From Emiliania huxleyi CCMP1516 (Eukaryota > Haptophyta > Isochrysidales > Noelaerhabdaceae), in NCBI RefSeq assembly GCF_000372725.1, contig NW_005198900.1, positions 254,110-318,109 of the forward strand: a stretch of 64,000 nucleotides of DNA, read 5' to 3'. The notes under the pieces were generated by a model. The model was not told where the DNA came from and made no database searches. It was given only the letters and a program-made list of their open reading frames with translations. Shown piece after piece: positions 53,327 through 63,950 of the stretch. Position numbers and translations under genes: made by a program. Numbering within the stretch: position 1 is the first letter of the stretch; the number at the start of each line of letters is the position of its first letter.

Positions 53327-53932
53327 ATGAACGATCCCTCCCGCGCCACCTCCTCCTCTGGCGGCGTGATTCGCGCCATCCTGCGCGGCGCGAACCACTT
53401 TGAGATCCTCGACCTGCCCAAGCCTTACCCGGACCTGGTCGGCGAAGCGGCGTGGGACGCTGGCGCCGACGATGTGAACCGTGCCTTCCGCAAGCGGTCG
53501 CTGCACTGCCACCCGGACAAATCACGGCATCCAGACGCACCACGCGCGTTCGATCTGCTCAAAAAGGCAAAGGCGTGCCTCCTGAGCGACCTCGAGCGCG
53601 AAGCCTACATCCGCGACCACGTCAAGATGCAGCAGACGCTGTGGGAGGGCAGCTGGAAGTCGGACCGCGAGGCGGCCGAGGCGCGCGAGCGCATCGCGAG
53701 CGCGCGATGCAACGCGCAGGAGGAGCAGACCGCCTTGGTCGTCGACGCGATGAAGCGCCGCCGGGACAAGGCGCAGTCTGCCGAGAGGAAGAAGCAGCGC
53801 TCGGCGCTGCGCGCGCAGGCCAGCTCCGCCAGAAGAGTCGCAGACGACGAGCCGGAGGAGGAGGAGGAGGGAGGGCCCGAGCCGCGTTCCAAGCCTGCGC
53901 CAGCGAGAAAGCAGCGCCCGAGATTTTTTTGA
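53327..53932 (+). CDS. J-domain (DnaJ-like) co-chaperone
   Basis: 201 residues, intronless, start ATG at 53327. The J domain spans about 22-100: NHFEILDLPKPYPDLVGEAA, an insert before helix II, then NRAFRKRSLHCHPDKSRHPD with the HPD motif that stimulates Hsp70 ATPase, then AFDLLKKAKACLLSDLERE. A highly charged helical tail (AEARERIASARCNAQEEQTA, KRRRDKAQSAERKKQRSALR) and an acidic run EEEEEGG follow, resembling the DNAJC8/splicing-linked J proteins, but this is a weak parallel. No Cys-rich zinc domain. The basic clusters suggest the nucleus. Confidence 0.9.
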   Translation: MNDPSRATSSSGGVIRAILRGANHFEILDLPKPYPDLVGEAAWDAGADDVNRAFRKRSLHCHPDKSRHPDAPRAFDLLKKAKACLLSDLEREAYIRDHVKMQQTLWEGSWKSDREAAEARERIASARCNAQEEQTALVVDAMKRRRDKAQSAERKKQRSALRAQASSARRVADDEPEEEEEGGPEPRSKPAPARKQRPRFF

Positions 53933-54143
53933 CGCTCGCTGATAGGAGTATCCCGAGGCGCGGTGCCTCGTTCGCAAAAAAACCTTGCGCTGTCGCTGTG
54001 GCGCCGGGGTTGCGCTTCTGCATGTACACCATACCGGCTGGTTTGCCAACCTCACTCTACGATTGCACAACATAATTTACTGTACTGGTTAAATTCTGGA
54101 CTGGACATGCGCCCTCAGCTGTCCATCATGGCGCGCTGCAGCC

Positions 54144-55067
54144 TCACCCGACCGCGACCCATTCCGGTGACGCGCACGCCGCTGCCGCAATATCCAGGCC
54201 AGCCAAAGGAAGCAAGAGGTCAACTGGCGTGTTCGCAGCCTGTGCCCGCCCGTTCGGCCCCTCACCCGCAGGCAGCGGAACCTCTAGGCAAACCTGCTGG
54301 CACGCCTCCCCTGTTCCTACGTCGCTGACATCCAGCGGTCGCGCCACTGCCTCATCCCACTTCCACGCCCCTCCACCGGCAGCAAGGGCCTCGGCATAGT
54401 GCGGCGCCGAGGCGCGCCGCATCTCGTCGAGGAGGGAGGGGGGTGCCTCGGCACAGGAGGGCGGCGCAGGGCGCTCCCCAATCCACCAGTTGACCAGCAG
54501 AGTCGTGCGCTTTGGCTGCTCTGCCGCCTCTGCGCCCTCCACACCGCAGCCGGCGCCGAGTGGGGGCAAGCAGCCGTGGAGGCAGGCCGCTCGAAATAGC
54601 ACGAACCGGTTGGCCAGCGGGTGAATCAACTCCGCCTCTGCGGGCTCAGGCGAGAGGAGCACGTGCCCGCTCCAGCTGCAGATGGTGGCTACTTGGTCGA
54701 GGATTAGAGTCGGCCCGCCCGCGTCGGTGAGATAGAGGATGGATGAGAGTGCTGGCGAACGCAGCGCCCCCCCACGCCTCTGTTGCTCCTGATCCACATC
54801 AAAGTGGAAACCCTTCGGGGCGCTCAGCGAGCGATGCTGCACCCACCACTCGGCGCCCACAACGCGCCGCGACACCTCCAGGTCGCCGCCCGAAGCGTGG
54901 TGCAGGAGCATCGCTAGCGCACACTCGGTCGCAGACGCCGATGCAGGAGCACCCGCTGCCGCCGCCAGCAGCTGCTCGCTGCTCGTCCACCACGTCGACA
55001 CACCGCCTCGCCTGGCACGTGCCACCGCAGCCTCCCGCCGCAGAGCGGAAAGGATCGCCGGCGGCAA
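54144..55067 (-). CDS. 2OG-Fe(II) oxygenase-like protein
   Basis: About 307 residues; no ATG opens this frame (it stays open upstream without Met to about 55182), so a first exon is probably missing or lies beyond the MITE that begins at 55166. The double-stranded beta-helix signature is visible: APKGFHFDVDQE gives His88-x-Asp90, SSILYLTDAGGPTLILDQ forms the core strands, and NRFVLFRAACLHGCLP gives the distal His164; Arg in WWIGERP could bind 2-oxoglutarate. Substrate unknown. The distance between MITE and first coding residues raises the possibility that the insertion has changed the gene's start. Confidence 0.65.
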   Translation of the reverse strand: MPPAILSALRREAAVARARRGGVSTWWTSSEQLLAAAAGAPASASATECALAMLLHHASGGDLEVSRRVVGAEWWVQHRSLSAPKGFHFDVDQEQQRRGGALRSPALSSILYLTDAGGPTLILDQVATICSWSGHVLLSPEPAEAELIHPLANRFVLFRAACLHGCLPPLGAGCGVEGAEAAEQPKRTTLLVNWWIGERPAPPSCAEAPPSLLDEMRRASAPHYAEALAAGGGAWKWDEAVARPLDVSDVGTGEACQQVCLEVPLPAGEGPNGRAQAANTPVDLLLPLAGLDIAAAACASPEWVAVG

Positions 55068-55165
55068 AGCGCCATCGATGAGGCGAGTACGCGCTTGCTG
55101 AGCGATCTTATCGGACGGGACGATTCGAGTGAGAGGGGCCTTGCCGCTACGCGTTAGTAAGCGTA

Positions 55166-55646
55166 CAGTGGGTTGCGGGCATTAAGAAAACAGGATAGCG
55201 CGGCACGCCGCCGTTTCTAAGCCTTTCCACAGCCCTCATCCACCCCACGCCGTGGTTTCTTAGCTCCGGGCGGGGCACTCAATCAAGCCAGAGCGCCGGC
55301 CCGAAGGATTTTTAGGTAAGAAGAGTGTTAAAGCTCGGTCCGCGAGGGCGATGCCAAGAGTCTGCCGCCGAGTCGGCTCTCTGGATGAGGGGAAGACGCA
55401 CACACGCCTCCATCCACTGACCACTCCACTCAGAACACCGCAGACTTGAAAAGTGACAAGTGCGCTGCCGCAGGCCCAGGCGAAGAGAAATTTTGAGCTG
55501 CAGCTGGGGCTCCGGACCCGTTCACACTCGTGTCTGGCCTTTTCTCGGGGCCGCGCCTGCGGCGCCCCGTGGTTTCTTAGATTTTTGCGGAAATCGCTTG
55601 GTAGGGTTTCTTAATGCGACGTTTTCTTAATGCCCGCAACCCACTG
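55166..55646. mobile_element. Tc1/mariner-type MITE with 26-bp terminal inverted repeats
   Basis: 481 bp; ends start CAGTGGGTTGCGGGCATTAA and are exact reverse complements over 26 bp, flanked by TA at 55164-55165 and 55647-55648. CAGTG ends with TA duplications are typical of the Tc1/mariner superfamily. No transposase inside. Its right half is also present at 19945-20165. Confidence 0.85.
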
Positions 55647-55710
55647 TAGCATCGATGCCGAATGCAGAATCGCGTGCGACTTACGATACCTAGTATGGTA
55701 CTCGAGGGGG

Positions 55711-55917
55711 GGCAGGTAGGTGTTACCTCACACTGTCTAGGCAGAGACAAGGAGGACCCCCGCACACACGAACCCACACATACAGAGAGGGACGAGTGCA
55801 CGCATTGGGCATCAGAGAGCCATAAGTGTCTGTTGTTGTTTGTTTGGCTAAAGCCAAGCAGGCACACCCGCGCGCGAGCGATTAATTAGGCCAGGCCCGA
55901 AGCCTGACTCAAGCCAA
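55711..55917 (+). repeat. Dispersed ~200-bp repeat, copy 2 (partner at 5283-5513)
   Basis: Same order and near-identical sequence as the 5283-5513 copy, ending GACTCAAGCCAAG. Confidence 0.8.
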
Positions 55918-56339
55918 GGTGGAGCACAGGGACAGGGACACCGTACTCACGTACCTGGGTACTAAAATAACAATTGCCGCAGTGTGCGTGTTTGGGCGTG
56001 GTGTACAGTGTAATGACTAATGTCCATTAGCTCCGAGTACGGACGTTACTCGAGTAGAGAGAGAGGGGGCGTCCTGGAGTTCAGGGGAAACCCGGTACGC
56101 GGGTCGAACCCTCGGAGACCGTGTTTACTTTACGGCCCTTCTCCCTGCGAACGCGCACACCCCCCAGCGGTTACTGGACCGTCACGTGTTCAACGTCGTT
56201 GAACAGTGTTTGACCACGGCGCTGTTCACAGCGCGCGCGGACGGCAGTTCTGCGAGTCCCGCTCAGCAGGACTTTTGTAAAGCATGCTTGTGGCAAGCTA
56301 TAGACGCTAGCTAGTATCGACCTCAAAAATAACTAAATA

Positions 56340-56807
56340 ATCAGTAACCAGCCTCCGGCGGGGCCCCCCGCTACCATCCAAACCCGAGTACCGGTCTACA
56401 ATCATAGATAGAGGCTCAAGTGTGACATAAGTGTCGCTGTCCACATAGACATACACACATACACAAAGCAACTCTCACGACACACGGGCACCGGGTGGAG
56501 CGGCGGCGGCGGCGGCAGCAGCACGCGCGGGCGGACGGATTCGGACGGGGCGGAGCAGCGACCGCCTAGGCGGCCGCTGCTCTGTCTGCCAGAGCGCGCC
56601 GTCTGCGCGGCGAGGCGGACAGGTGATCGGCAGGTGGGTGATGGGCCGGAGAGTGACCGCGCCCAGCGATCGGAGGCGAGCCGGTCGTCGCTCGGTCGCA
56701 GCTGACCTCGAAGGCGTGCGGAGCGCGACTGTCGGTGTCGGGGGGCGGCCGTCATGTGGCGAGGAGGGAGGACGACAAGTGCGCGTCGTACGGGTCGCTC
56801 TTCATCG
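56340..56807 (-). repeat. Dispersed ~500-bp repeat, copy 2 (partner at 22250-22780)
   Basis: Minus strand runs from GATGAAGAGCGACCCGTACG to GGTTACTGATT, as in the 22-kb copy. Here it is directly preceded, on the same strand, by the ORF at 56813-57448. Confidence 0.85.
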
Positions 56808-56812
56808 GCCAG

Positions 56813-57448
56813 CTATTCTCGTCGTGCTCTCTCCCTTGTCGCTTCTTCCTCTGTCGCGTCGCTCTCCTCTGCCTCGTTCTGCGACGCCGCCGCCGCCTGC
56901 CGGTCCCTTGTTCTCGCGGCTTCTTTCGCCTTTCGGCGCAGCTCCGCCCTCCTTGCTGCATATCCTGGCCCCTCGAGTCTATCGAGCTCTCCTCGAGCAA
57001 GGACGAGTCTTCTGACGCCCACTGCGATCATTTGCCGCCCAGTCATATCATTGCTCAAGTCCACTCTCTCTTCGAACACTTGAGCCTTCACGGATGATGC
57101 CGGCGCTGGGGTCCCCTTCGGGTGCATCGTGACAGCTGACAACGGGATTTCCACTGGTTCGTCCTCCTCGGAGTCGTCTTCCCCGTCCTCCTTCCGCTCG
57201 GCTCTTCGCTCGGTACGTTCGGTGTGGCTCACCCTCCATGCCGTGAACAGGAGCTTTATCCACCCTATATTCTTCTCTCGTTCCTCTGCCCGTGCCTTGG
57301 TCTTGTCGTTGTTTCGCACCCATGTCTGTATGGCGATCGAGGCTGCCTTCCCCACTACCTGTAGTTCACTCGTCACCTCCCCCGCGAGCTCCCTCCTCTT
57401 TCTTTCGGGTATGGAGTCCGTGAGTGCGGGCAGCGTGCAGGCAATCAC
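56813..57448 (-). CDS. Unknown charged coiled-coil-like ORF, possibly transposon-encoded
   Basis: About 211 codons, no early ATG (first codon GTG), so a 5' exon is likely. Helical and highly charged: RKRRELAGEVTSELQVVGKA, NDKTKARAEEREKNIGWIKL, an acidic EDGEDDSEEDEP run, AARRAELRRKAKEAARTRDR and EEATRERARRE. No domain recognised. The stop is 6 bp from the 5' limit of the dispersed repeat 56340-56807 on the same strand, so the ORF and the repeat may be coding region and 3' part of one mobile element whose 22-kb copy is truncated. Confidence 0.35.
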   Translation of the reverse strand: MIACTLPALTDSIPERKRRELAGEVTSELQVVGKAASIAIQTWVRNNDKTKARAEEREKNIGWIKLLFTAWRVSHTERTERRAERKEDGEDDSEEDEPVEIPLSAVTMHPKGTPAPASSVKAQVFEERVDLSNDMTGRQMIAVGVRRLVLARGELDRLEGPGYAARRAELRRKAKEAARTRDRQAAAASQNEAEESDATEEEATRERARRE

Positions 57449-57627
57449 GGGCGCTATTTAGTCTCAACCTTGTCGGCCGTATTAAAATAAACAGTTAAAT
57501 TCTTTTCTCCACTCCGCGAAGTCCGAGAATCCTCCGCGAAGCGGCAGCTATTCGGCCTCTTGTGCCGCTGTGCCTCCTCGCTCTGCGCGGCGTGCGGTCA
57601 CTCAGCAGCGTCTGCTCACTCAGCAGC

Positions 57628-59746
57628 ATGCCATCACAGAGCGCCGCCATCGTCAACCCGAAGCGCGTGCGTCTGCTCTCGAAGGCCAAGCTCCCTGCTG
57701 GTGGCACAGGTCCCGCCCGCACCAGCCCTCTTTCCCTCTCCCCCGCTGCCCTCCACCATCACCGCCGCCGCCACCAGGGGGGATCGTCTACTGGATGGGC
57801 CGCGACCAGCGGGTGCAAGACAACTGGGCGCTGCTGCACGCAGCAGAGCTGGCAGAGGCCCACTCGCTCCCGCTCTCTGTCGTGTTTTGCCTCCCTCCGC
57901 CTGCCGCCGGCTCACCCTCCACGGGCCCGGGATCGACGCTCCGCGAGTACGGCTTCATGCTCAAGGGGCTGCGCGAGGTCTCCACGGAACTGGCGGCGCT
58001 CCGCGTGCCCTTCTGCCTGCTGCATGGCGGCTCGCCTCCCGAGCTGCTCTCCCAGTTCTGCGCCCAGCACGAGGTCGCCGTGGTCGTGGCAGATTACTCG
58101 CCCCTCCGCGAGCCGCGCGGCTGGAAGGAGGCGCTGATCGCGGCGCGGCCGGCGACGCCGGTGCTCGAGGTTGACGCCCACAACGGTCCCGCCTCAATCG
58201 CGCCAGACAGACACACCTGCTAGTCCGCGCCATCCACCGGTGCCCGCAGGGCGTGCCCTCACCCAAACACAGCCCCCGCCCTCACGCACGCACAGCCTGC
58301 CTGCACGCGCAGCAGCCCTCACCCGCGCTTGCCCGAACCTGCAGTGGTGCCCGTGTGGGTGGCGAGCGACAAACGGGAGGTCGGGGCGCGGACCATCCGC
58401 AAGAAGATCACCGAGAAGCTGCCTCAGTGGTTGGTCGACATCCCGGCCCTGCCGCCGCGCGCCGCAGCCGACCCGCAGCCGCCGGCCGGCCTGGCGGCCG
58501 CGGCGGCGGCGATGGACTGGGTGGCGCTGGAGGCTGGCCTGCAGCTCGATCGCGCGGTTGCAGAGGTTGACTGGTGCAAACCCGGCGCCGCAGCTGCCCC
58601 GTCGCTGTCGACGCGCGCCCACGACCCGACCAGACTTCACCCACACATCCTTCAGGCGCCGCCGCGGCGCTCGCCGCCGTCGACGCGTTTTGCGACGAGC
58701 GGCTCAAGCTGTTTGCCGACAAGCGCAACGACCCGAACATCGCCGCGTGCTCGGATCTGTCTCCGTACCTCCACTTTGGGCAGCTCTCCGCGCAGCGGAT
58801 GGCGCTATGCGTCAAGCAGCACGCCAAGGCGCGGTCCGACAGCGTCGCCTCTTTCCTGGAGGAGTCGATCGTTCGGCGCGAGCTCTCGGACAACTTCTGC
58901 CACTACGAGGTTGTGGGAAGCCCCTACTACCACCCCTCTCGGCCTCGCCGCCGCCCCTTTGCTGCCGCCATTTGCTCCGCCGAAGTCCTTGTCACCCCGC
59001 CCCCTCCCCTCCCACAGCCCGCCTATGATTCGCTCGACGGTGCAGCGGGCTGGGCGCGAGAGAGCCTTGAGCTGCACGCGTCGGACAAGCGCGAGCACGT
59101 GTACTCTCTCGAACAGCTGGAGGGGGCGCAGACGCACGAGGATCTGTGGAACGCCGCGCAGCGGCAGCTCGCAGCGCGCGGCAAGATGCACGGCTTCATG
59201 CGCATGTATTGGGCAAAGAAGATTCTCGAGTGGACCGCCTCGCCGGCCGAGGTGACCCGAGATCGCCAGAGATCGCCAGAGATCGTCAGAGATCGCCGCG
59301 ATGATTGAGACCCCACGAGATTAATCACGCGAGACGGAGGAGGGCTGTCATGCAAGGCGCTGCGCATTGGCCTCTACCTCAACGACAAGTACTCGATCGA
59401 CGGGCGCGATCCGAACGGCTACGTCGGCGTCGGCTGGTCCGTCATGGGCGTGCACGACATGGGATGGGCGGAGCGCGCCGTCTTCGGTAAGATCCGATAC
59501 ATGAACTACAACGGCTGCAAGCGCAAGTTCGACGTTAAGCAGTATGTCGCAGAGTGGTCTGGCAAAAAGGCTGCTGCTGGCTCCACGTCGGCCGGCGCCA
59601 AGTCGGCGTCCGCCGGCAGGGCCAAGGCTGGCGGCAAGGCAATGAAACAGACGACTCTCGGCGGCGGCAGCACGGCGGCGGCGGACGACGAGCCGAGGGC
59701 CAAGGCGCCGCCGCCGAAGAAGCCAAAGTTGGCCATCCCGATTTGA
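57628..59746 (+). CDS. PHR: Class II CPD photolyase
   Basis: Six exons: 57628-57709, 57778-58185, 58345-58584, 58656-58909, 59018-59251, 59357-59746; 535 residues. The third intron (58585-58655) is GC-AG. The N-terminal photolyase domain starts [20 protein letters not shown], typical of class II. The FAD domain reads [72 protein letters not shown] then [11 protein letters not shown], and [36 protein letters not shown], all class II hallmarks. The enzyme splits UV-induced cyclobutane pyrimidine dimers with blue light. A Lys/Ala-rich tail ending [11 protein letters not shown] may carry a nuclear signal; no plastid or mitochondrial presequence is evident. Confidence 0.95.
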
Positions 59747-61811
59747 GGTCTGGTGGGTGGAGTCGGACCTGAGAGTCGGACGGCGAGGCAGTGGGCGGTA
59801 CTGGGTACTGCGGGGGCTTGGCTGCGCCGCCAGTGGCTGGGAGGGATAGGACGCTATGGCACAAAAGCGCGAGAGATGGGTCTCCTCCTGGCGGAGTAGT
59901 CACTACGTAGTCTCGCGCCCGATGGCGATGTGCTTAGTCCATACACCTAAAGCCGTACAAGTTTTTACAAGAGAGAGTGCAATACGGCTCTAGAGTCGAT
60001 CGCGATCGCCGCGCCGGCGCGGGCCCGACCTCCACCGCCTCTACCCGGCCACTCCATTGTTTGTCAAAACTTATGTAGACTCTCCCGGCGCGTATTCGGC
60101 CGGCTAGTCTAGATACTGACTACTCGTCTTCAACACTCTACCTGCCACTTCAGCCGGATCGGCGGGTGTCCATGCGCGCGCAACGTCGCCAACGCCGCGC
60201 CCGAGCGCTCCTTCGCCTGGGGTGAACTCTTGCCGCCGCCGCCGCCGCAATCGTGCTCCAACACGATGGCTAGCGGCCGGGGCTCGATGGCGGGGAGCGA
60301 GAGCGCGCCTGTTTCACAGGCGGTCCGTGCTCAGAACAGAAACCCTTCACGGCTCGGCGCCAGAGGAGCGAAAGCGCGCCGGGCCCGCGCGGCGCAGCGT
60401 CGCCGGTGAGAAGTACTGGTGAATCGCGCCGCCGCAACACTCGCAACCTCACGCCAAGCGGAGGCGCAACGTCGGTCAGCGCCACCGCCGCCGTGCCCGC
60501 CAAGACGCGCACGAACAGGGTCAAATTGCGAACCGTCTGTCCTCCGGCCAGAATGACCCCCGCACATGTGAGAGACGTGCCGGTGGCGGCGTCCGTACAG
60601 CGTGGCGACCACGCGAACGTCGCGTCGCGACGCCGTCCACGACGACGTCCGCCTTCCCCGCCCCAGTGCCGACGTCGAGGCCTATTCACAGCACAGCTCC
60701 GGCCTTCACAACTTAATTCCGCGAACAACCGCTCCGGACGCCTGCTTGAGGCCGATGCGGCGGAGCCGCTGGCGGCGAGGGCACAACGCGGGTGCGATGG
60801 CAACCTGACGGGCGAGTGCGGCGGGCGCACAGTGATGCGTGAACGTCTCGAACCAGACTTGTGTTCCTCGGGGACGAACGCTTGGATCGAACATCTCGAC
60901 ATCTCGGCACATCACATCTCTCTTGCATCTCGCAAAGCTGACCTCGAGGGCAACGAGCAACCGCCGCGCTCCGGCGCAGAAGAGCAGAGAGTGAGAGGCG
61001 ATGGGGAAGAAGCAACACCGCCGCCACCGCCGCCGCCACCGCCACAACTGCCGCACCGCAACCGCACCGTCGCCGTGCGCCCGCCGTATAGCTCGCCAAA
61101 CCGCGCAGGATCGCGCGACCCAGCGTCGACGCGGCCGGCGACCTATCACCGAGATACAGCTGAGATGACGCCTAGTGCCAACGCGATGCGGCAACGATGC
61201 GGCCAACCACCTACATCCGAGATGCCGCCGAGATGGCACCGAGAAACAGCGCGACGCAGCAGCGACGCGGCAAACGACACCTCGCGACAATCGCCCCCCG
61301 CATAGCGCTGCACAAACGCGATGCCGCTCGCCGCGTCGCCCTCCACGGACACGGTCTCCAGCCGCTCTCCGAACCGGTCGTCGCCTAGCCACAGCCGAAA
61401 CGTGTGACGATGCCGTTCACGCCCGGCCTCTCTCAGAATCGGTCGTTGCCCGAGGGCGAGGACGAGGAGAGGGAAACGGAATAGCCGAGGACGAGAGAGG
61501 CTGTGCCTGTATCTGAAGTGTAGCCGAGATGAAACCGAGATGAAGCCGAAATGCCGACGAGACGAGGGGGGGCGGCGCCGCGGTTGTTCTCTACGCGCCC
61601 TGCACACGGCTGGAGGACGAGATGGCCTATCGACAGATACGGCCGAGGGGTAGCGCAAAGATATCGGGCCGAGGTGCGGCGCACGGCTGTCCTAGGTGGT
61701 ACCGAAATCGTAGTACATGCCACCGTGCCGCACGACGCTCATCGCCTCGAGGCGCGACAGCCACTCTGCAGCCGGCGGCGAAGTGGGTAAAACGGGCTCC
61801 ACAACGCTGGA
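59747..61811. other. No gene recognised; irregular CCGAGATG-rich DNA
   Basis: An Arg/Pro/Ala-rich frame is open at 60406-61305, with open frames on the other strand too, so coding is doubtful. Short units with GAGATGCCGCCGAGATGG-like sequence recur irregularly at 61140-61270 and 61520-61560, suggesting a decayed minisatellite. Confidence 0.4.
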
Positions 61812-62405
61812 GTGTGGGGCAAGGGCCTGGGCAAACCGGGAAAGCGGTGCTGTATCTTGACGCAACTCGGCGCACGCGGCGCAGTGGAGAGGTGCGTGCG
61901 AGGCTGGTGCGCTGCCCGTGCGGCACTCCACCGGTCGCAGCGCGCCAGCCTCGCCCGCATCAAAAACGAGGTCCGCAGCGTGCGCATGTGGAACGCTGCG
62001 GCGGGCTCGACGGCCGCGCTCTCCAACGCAGCCGCCGCGGATACCCGTCTCGCGCAGATGGCTGGGTCGCACATGGCGGCGGCACCCGCGCCTTCTCCGG
62101 CGCAGCAGGCGTTCATGCTCCAGTCCAACCCGGGCGCCATCGGCTACGGCTTTGCGGGGCAGCGCCCTGAGTTCCGCTCTGCGAGCCACGATATCCACCG
62201 ACCGGCGCCGTCTCTGCCCGGCAACGCAGTCACGGCACCGATGAGCATCGACGACTCGATAATCATGAGCGGCGCGCAGCAGTCGTCGCAGCAGCGCCAG
62301 CAGCAGCAGCAGCAGCTGCAGCTGCAGCAGCAGCAGCAGCAGCAGCAGCAGCTCCAAGAGGTGGACGTGGCCAGAGCCGCGCTCGCGTCGCTCCCCCCCT
62401 CTTAG
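61812..62405 (+). CDS. Unknown Gln-rich protein, probably last exon
   Basis: Open from before 61812 to the stop TAG at 62403-62405, without a good ATG until an internal Met. ASLARIKNEVRSVRMWNAAA, then AQQAFMLQSNPGAIGYGFAG, APMSIDDSIIMSGAQQ and a Gln run look protein-like; the antisense Leu run is its shadow. No domain recognised; a regulatory protein is possible but unsupported. Confidence 0.4.
   Translation: MWGKGLGKPGKRCCILTQLGARGAVERCVRGWCAARAALHRSQRASLARIKNEVRSVRMWNAAAGSTAALSNAAAADTRLAQMAGSHMAAAPAPSPAQQAFMLQSNPGAIGYGFAGQRPEFRSASHDIHRPAPSLPGNAVTAPMSIDDSIIMSGAQQSSQQRQQQQQQLQLQQQQQQQQQLQEVDVARAALASLPPS
62296..62355 (+). repeat. (CAG)n trinucleotide repeat
   Basis: Interrupted CAG/CTG repeat encoding about 20 residues, nearly all Gln with two Leu. 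Confidence 0.95.
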
Positions 62406-62654
62406 TACTTAGAAGAGCGAGGCAGAATAAGGGCGACTAGTGCGTTGCCCTCTGCATGAGATGTGGTATGAGGATCGCATGCACAAAGATATAAGTAAAG
62501 AGTACAGTAAAGACAACACACTCAGTCAAACTGAGACCCCAGCAGATGGATCGTGGGACGCACCACACATCCGTCGCATGCACAAGTATATTCCATCTCT
62601 ACCGTAAACGATACTACTACACACGCAGAATACGAAGAAGAGAAACACAGTGGG
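62406..62654. other. Short convergent intergenic spacer
   Basis: Nothing recognised besides likely 3' ends of the flanking genes. Confidence 0.6.
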
Positions 62655-63950
62655 CTAATGGCACGGGCAGATGCGCTGGTAGTGAGAGGAGGACGTGCTG
62701 CAGAGGCGCTGCCTCGGCGGCGCGGGCAGCGCGTACACGCAGTCGCCTTCATGCGAGCAGATGGCCGGACCAAAGTCCTCCGCCTCGGTCACGGTGAAGG
62801 CGCAGGCCTGGCCGAGCCGCAGCGCGATCGCCTCCACCTCCTTGCTCTCATCCGCGGTTCCGTCGTTGAGCGCCACCTCGTCGCAGGCCTTGCCCTGGTC
62901 CGCGCACACCGCGTTGCAGGACTGCATCACCCGGCCGATGTGCCAGGTCGGCAGCCCCCCGGACAGGCCGAGGACAGCCATGGCGGCGTGCTGCATCGGG
63001 TGGCCGTGGCTGTGCTCCGCCTCGGGCGGCGGATCGGACGGGAACACACCGGCCTGGCCGACACCGTTGAAGCCCGAGGCCTGCGCCATCTGCTGAGGCT
63101 GCGCATACATCTGCTGCGCTGGAGCCGTCTGCGCCGAAGCGTAGGCCATCATGGGCTGCGACTGTGTGTAGGTTGGCTGGATGTAGTACATGGGTTGCTG
63201 CTGCTGCTGGTACACCTGCTGCCGGTGGATCTGCTGCTGCTGAGGCTGGTAGGTCTGCTGCTGGTAGTACACGGGCCGCCCCTGGTACATCGGCTGCACT
63301 CCGACCGGCCGCCGCCCGCTATACATCATCTGCAGCCAGCCTGGCATGCCGCGCCGGAATTCGGCGGTCTTCTCGTCGGGTGCGACCGGCCATTGCTGTG
63401 CCGGCGGCGGCTCCATCTCCTCCGCCTCAGCCACCTCATCAACACCGATCAAGGAGCAGGCGATGCGGCGGCCATAAAAGTCATGGGCGACGAAGACTGT
63501 ACCCTTAATTGCGTGCGAACAGAGGCCGTTGACGACGGTGAAGGTGCCAGAGGTGTCGTTGGCGGGAGTCGATGACGTGTAAGCCACCGCGCCCCACGGG
63601 TCGGCGGCGATGGTTTCACCAAAGTAGTGGCCAAGAGCGTCGGCGGCGCACGACTTGCCTTTGTGAATGTGGATGCCACACGAGTTTGCCGCCTTGCCCG
63701 CGCCGTTGAGGCAGCGCGGGTCAACGCCCGCCAGCGAGTATGAGAATGTCTGAGTGTCGTTCTTCGTCGACTCGGACTCGAGCGTTACGGCTCCGCTCAC
63801 CAGAAGGTTGCCGTCGTAGTTGAAGTACGGCGTGAAGCCGGTCGTCGTCATTCGCTCGAAGGTGGCGTGGAGCTCTCGGCGGGCGGGCGGCTGGGCTGCG
63901 ACGTCGAGCGGGACCGGGAGGGATGGCGTGAGGGCGAACAGACCGAGCAT
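62655..63950 (-). CDS. Cu/Zn-SOD-like domain fused to Gln-rich and Cys-rich regions
   Basis: 431 residues from ATG 63950; the frame stays open to the window edge (TWIRDKIGRVVAKAEA), so the true start may lie outside. MLGLFALTPSLPVPLDVAAQ could be a signal peptide. The first domain reads VSGAVTLESESTKNDTQTFS, CGIHIHKGKSC (His-x-His of the copper site), GHYF, DPWGAV, FTVVNGLCSHAIKGTVFVAH, DFYGRRIACSLIG, a Cu/Zn superoxide dismutase-like pattern; not all metal ligands can be confirmed (H-Y-F in place of the usual zinc loop). A Gln/Tyr/Pro-rich stretch (YQQQTYQPQQQQIHRQQVYQ) follows, then a Cys-rich module with MQSCNAVCADQGKACDEVAL ... CSHEGDC. Possibly a secreted or cell-covering protein (inference). 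Confidence 0.65.
   Translation of the reverse strand: MLGLFALTPSLPVPLDVAAQPPARRELHATFERMTTTGFTPYFNYDGNLLVSGAVTLESESTKNDTQTFSYSLAGVDPRCLNGAGKAANSCGIHIHKGKSCAADALGHYFGETIAADPWGAVAYTSSTPANDTSGTFTVVNGLCSHAIKGTVFVAHDFYGRRIACSLIGVDEVAEAEEMEPPPAQQWPVAPDEKTAEFRRGMPGWLQMMYSGRRPVGVQPMYQGRPVYYQQQTYQPQQQQIHRQQVYQQQQQPMYYIQPTYTQSQPMMAYASAQTAPAQQMYAQPQQMAQASGFNGVGQAGVFPSDPPPEAEHSHGHPMQHAAMAVLGLSGGLPTWHIGRVMQSCNAVCADQGKACDEVALNDGTADESKEVEAIALRLGQACAFTVTEAEDFGPAICSHEGDCVYALPAPPRQRLCSTSSSHYQRICPCH

Noticed and set aside
56090-56130. Possible tRNA T-arm (GCGGGTCGAACCCTCG)
   Set aside because: No acceptor, D-arm or anticodon stem could be built around it, and the T-loop is one base short.
60406-61305. 299-codon plus-strand open frame
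   Set aside because: Arg/Pro/Ala-rich, overlapped by open frames on the other strand, with irregular short repeats; no protein-like features.
61692-62357. Minus-strand open frame starting with a Leu run
   Set aside because: It is the shadow of the CAG repeat and Gln-rich plus-strand frame.
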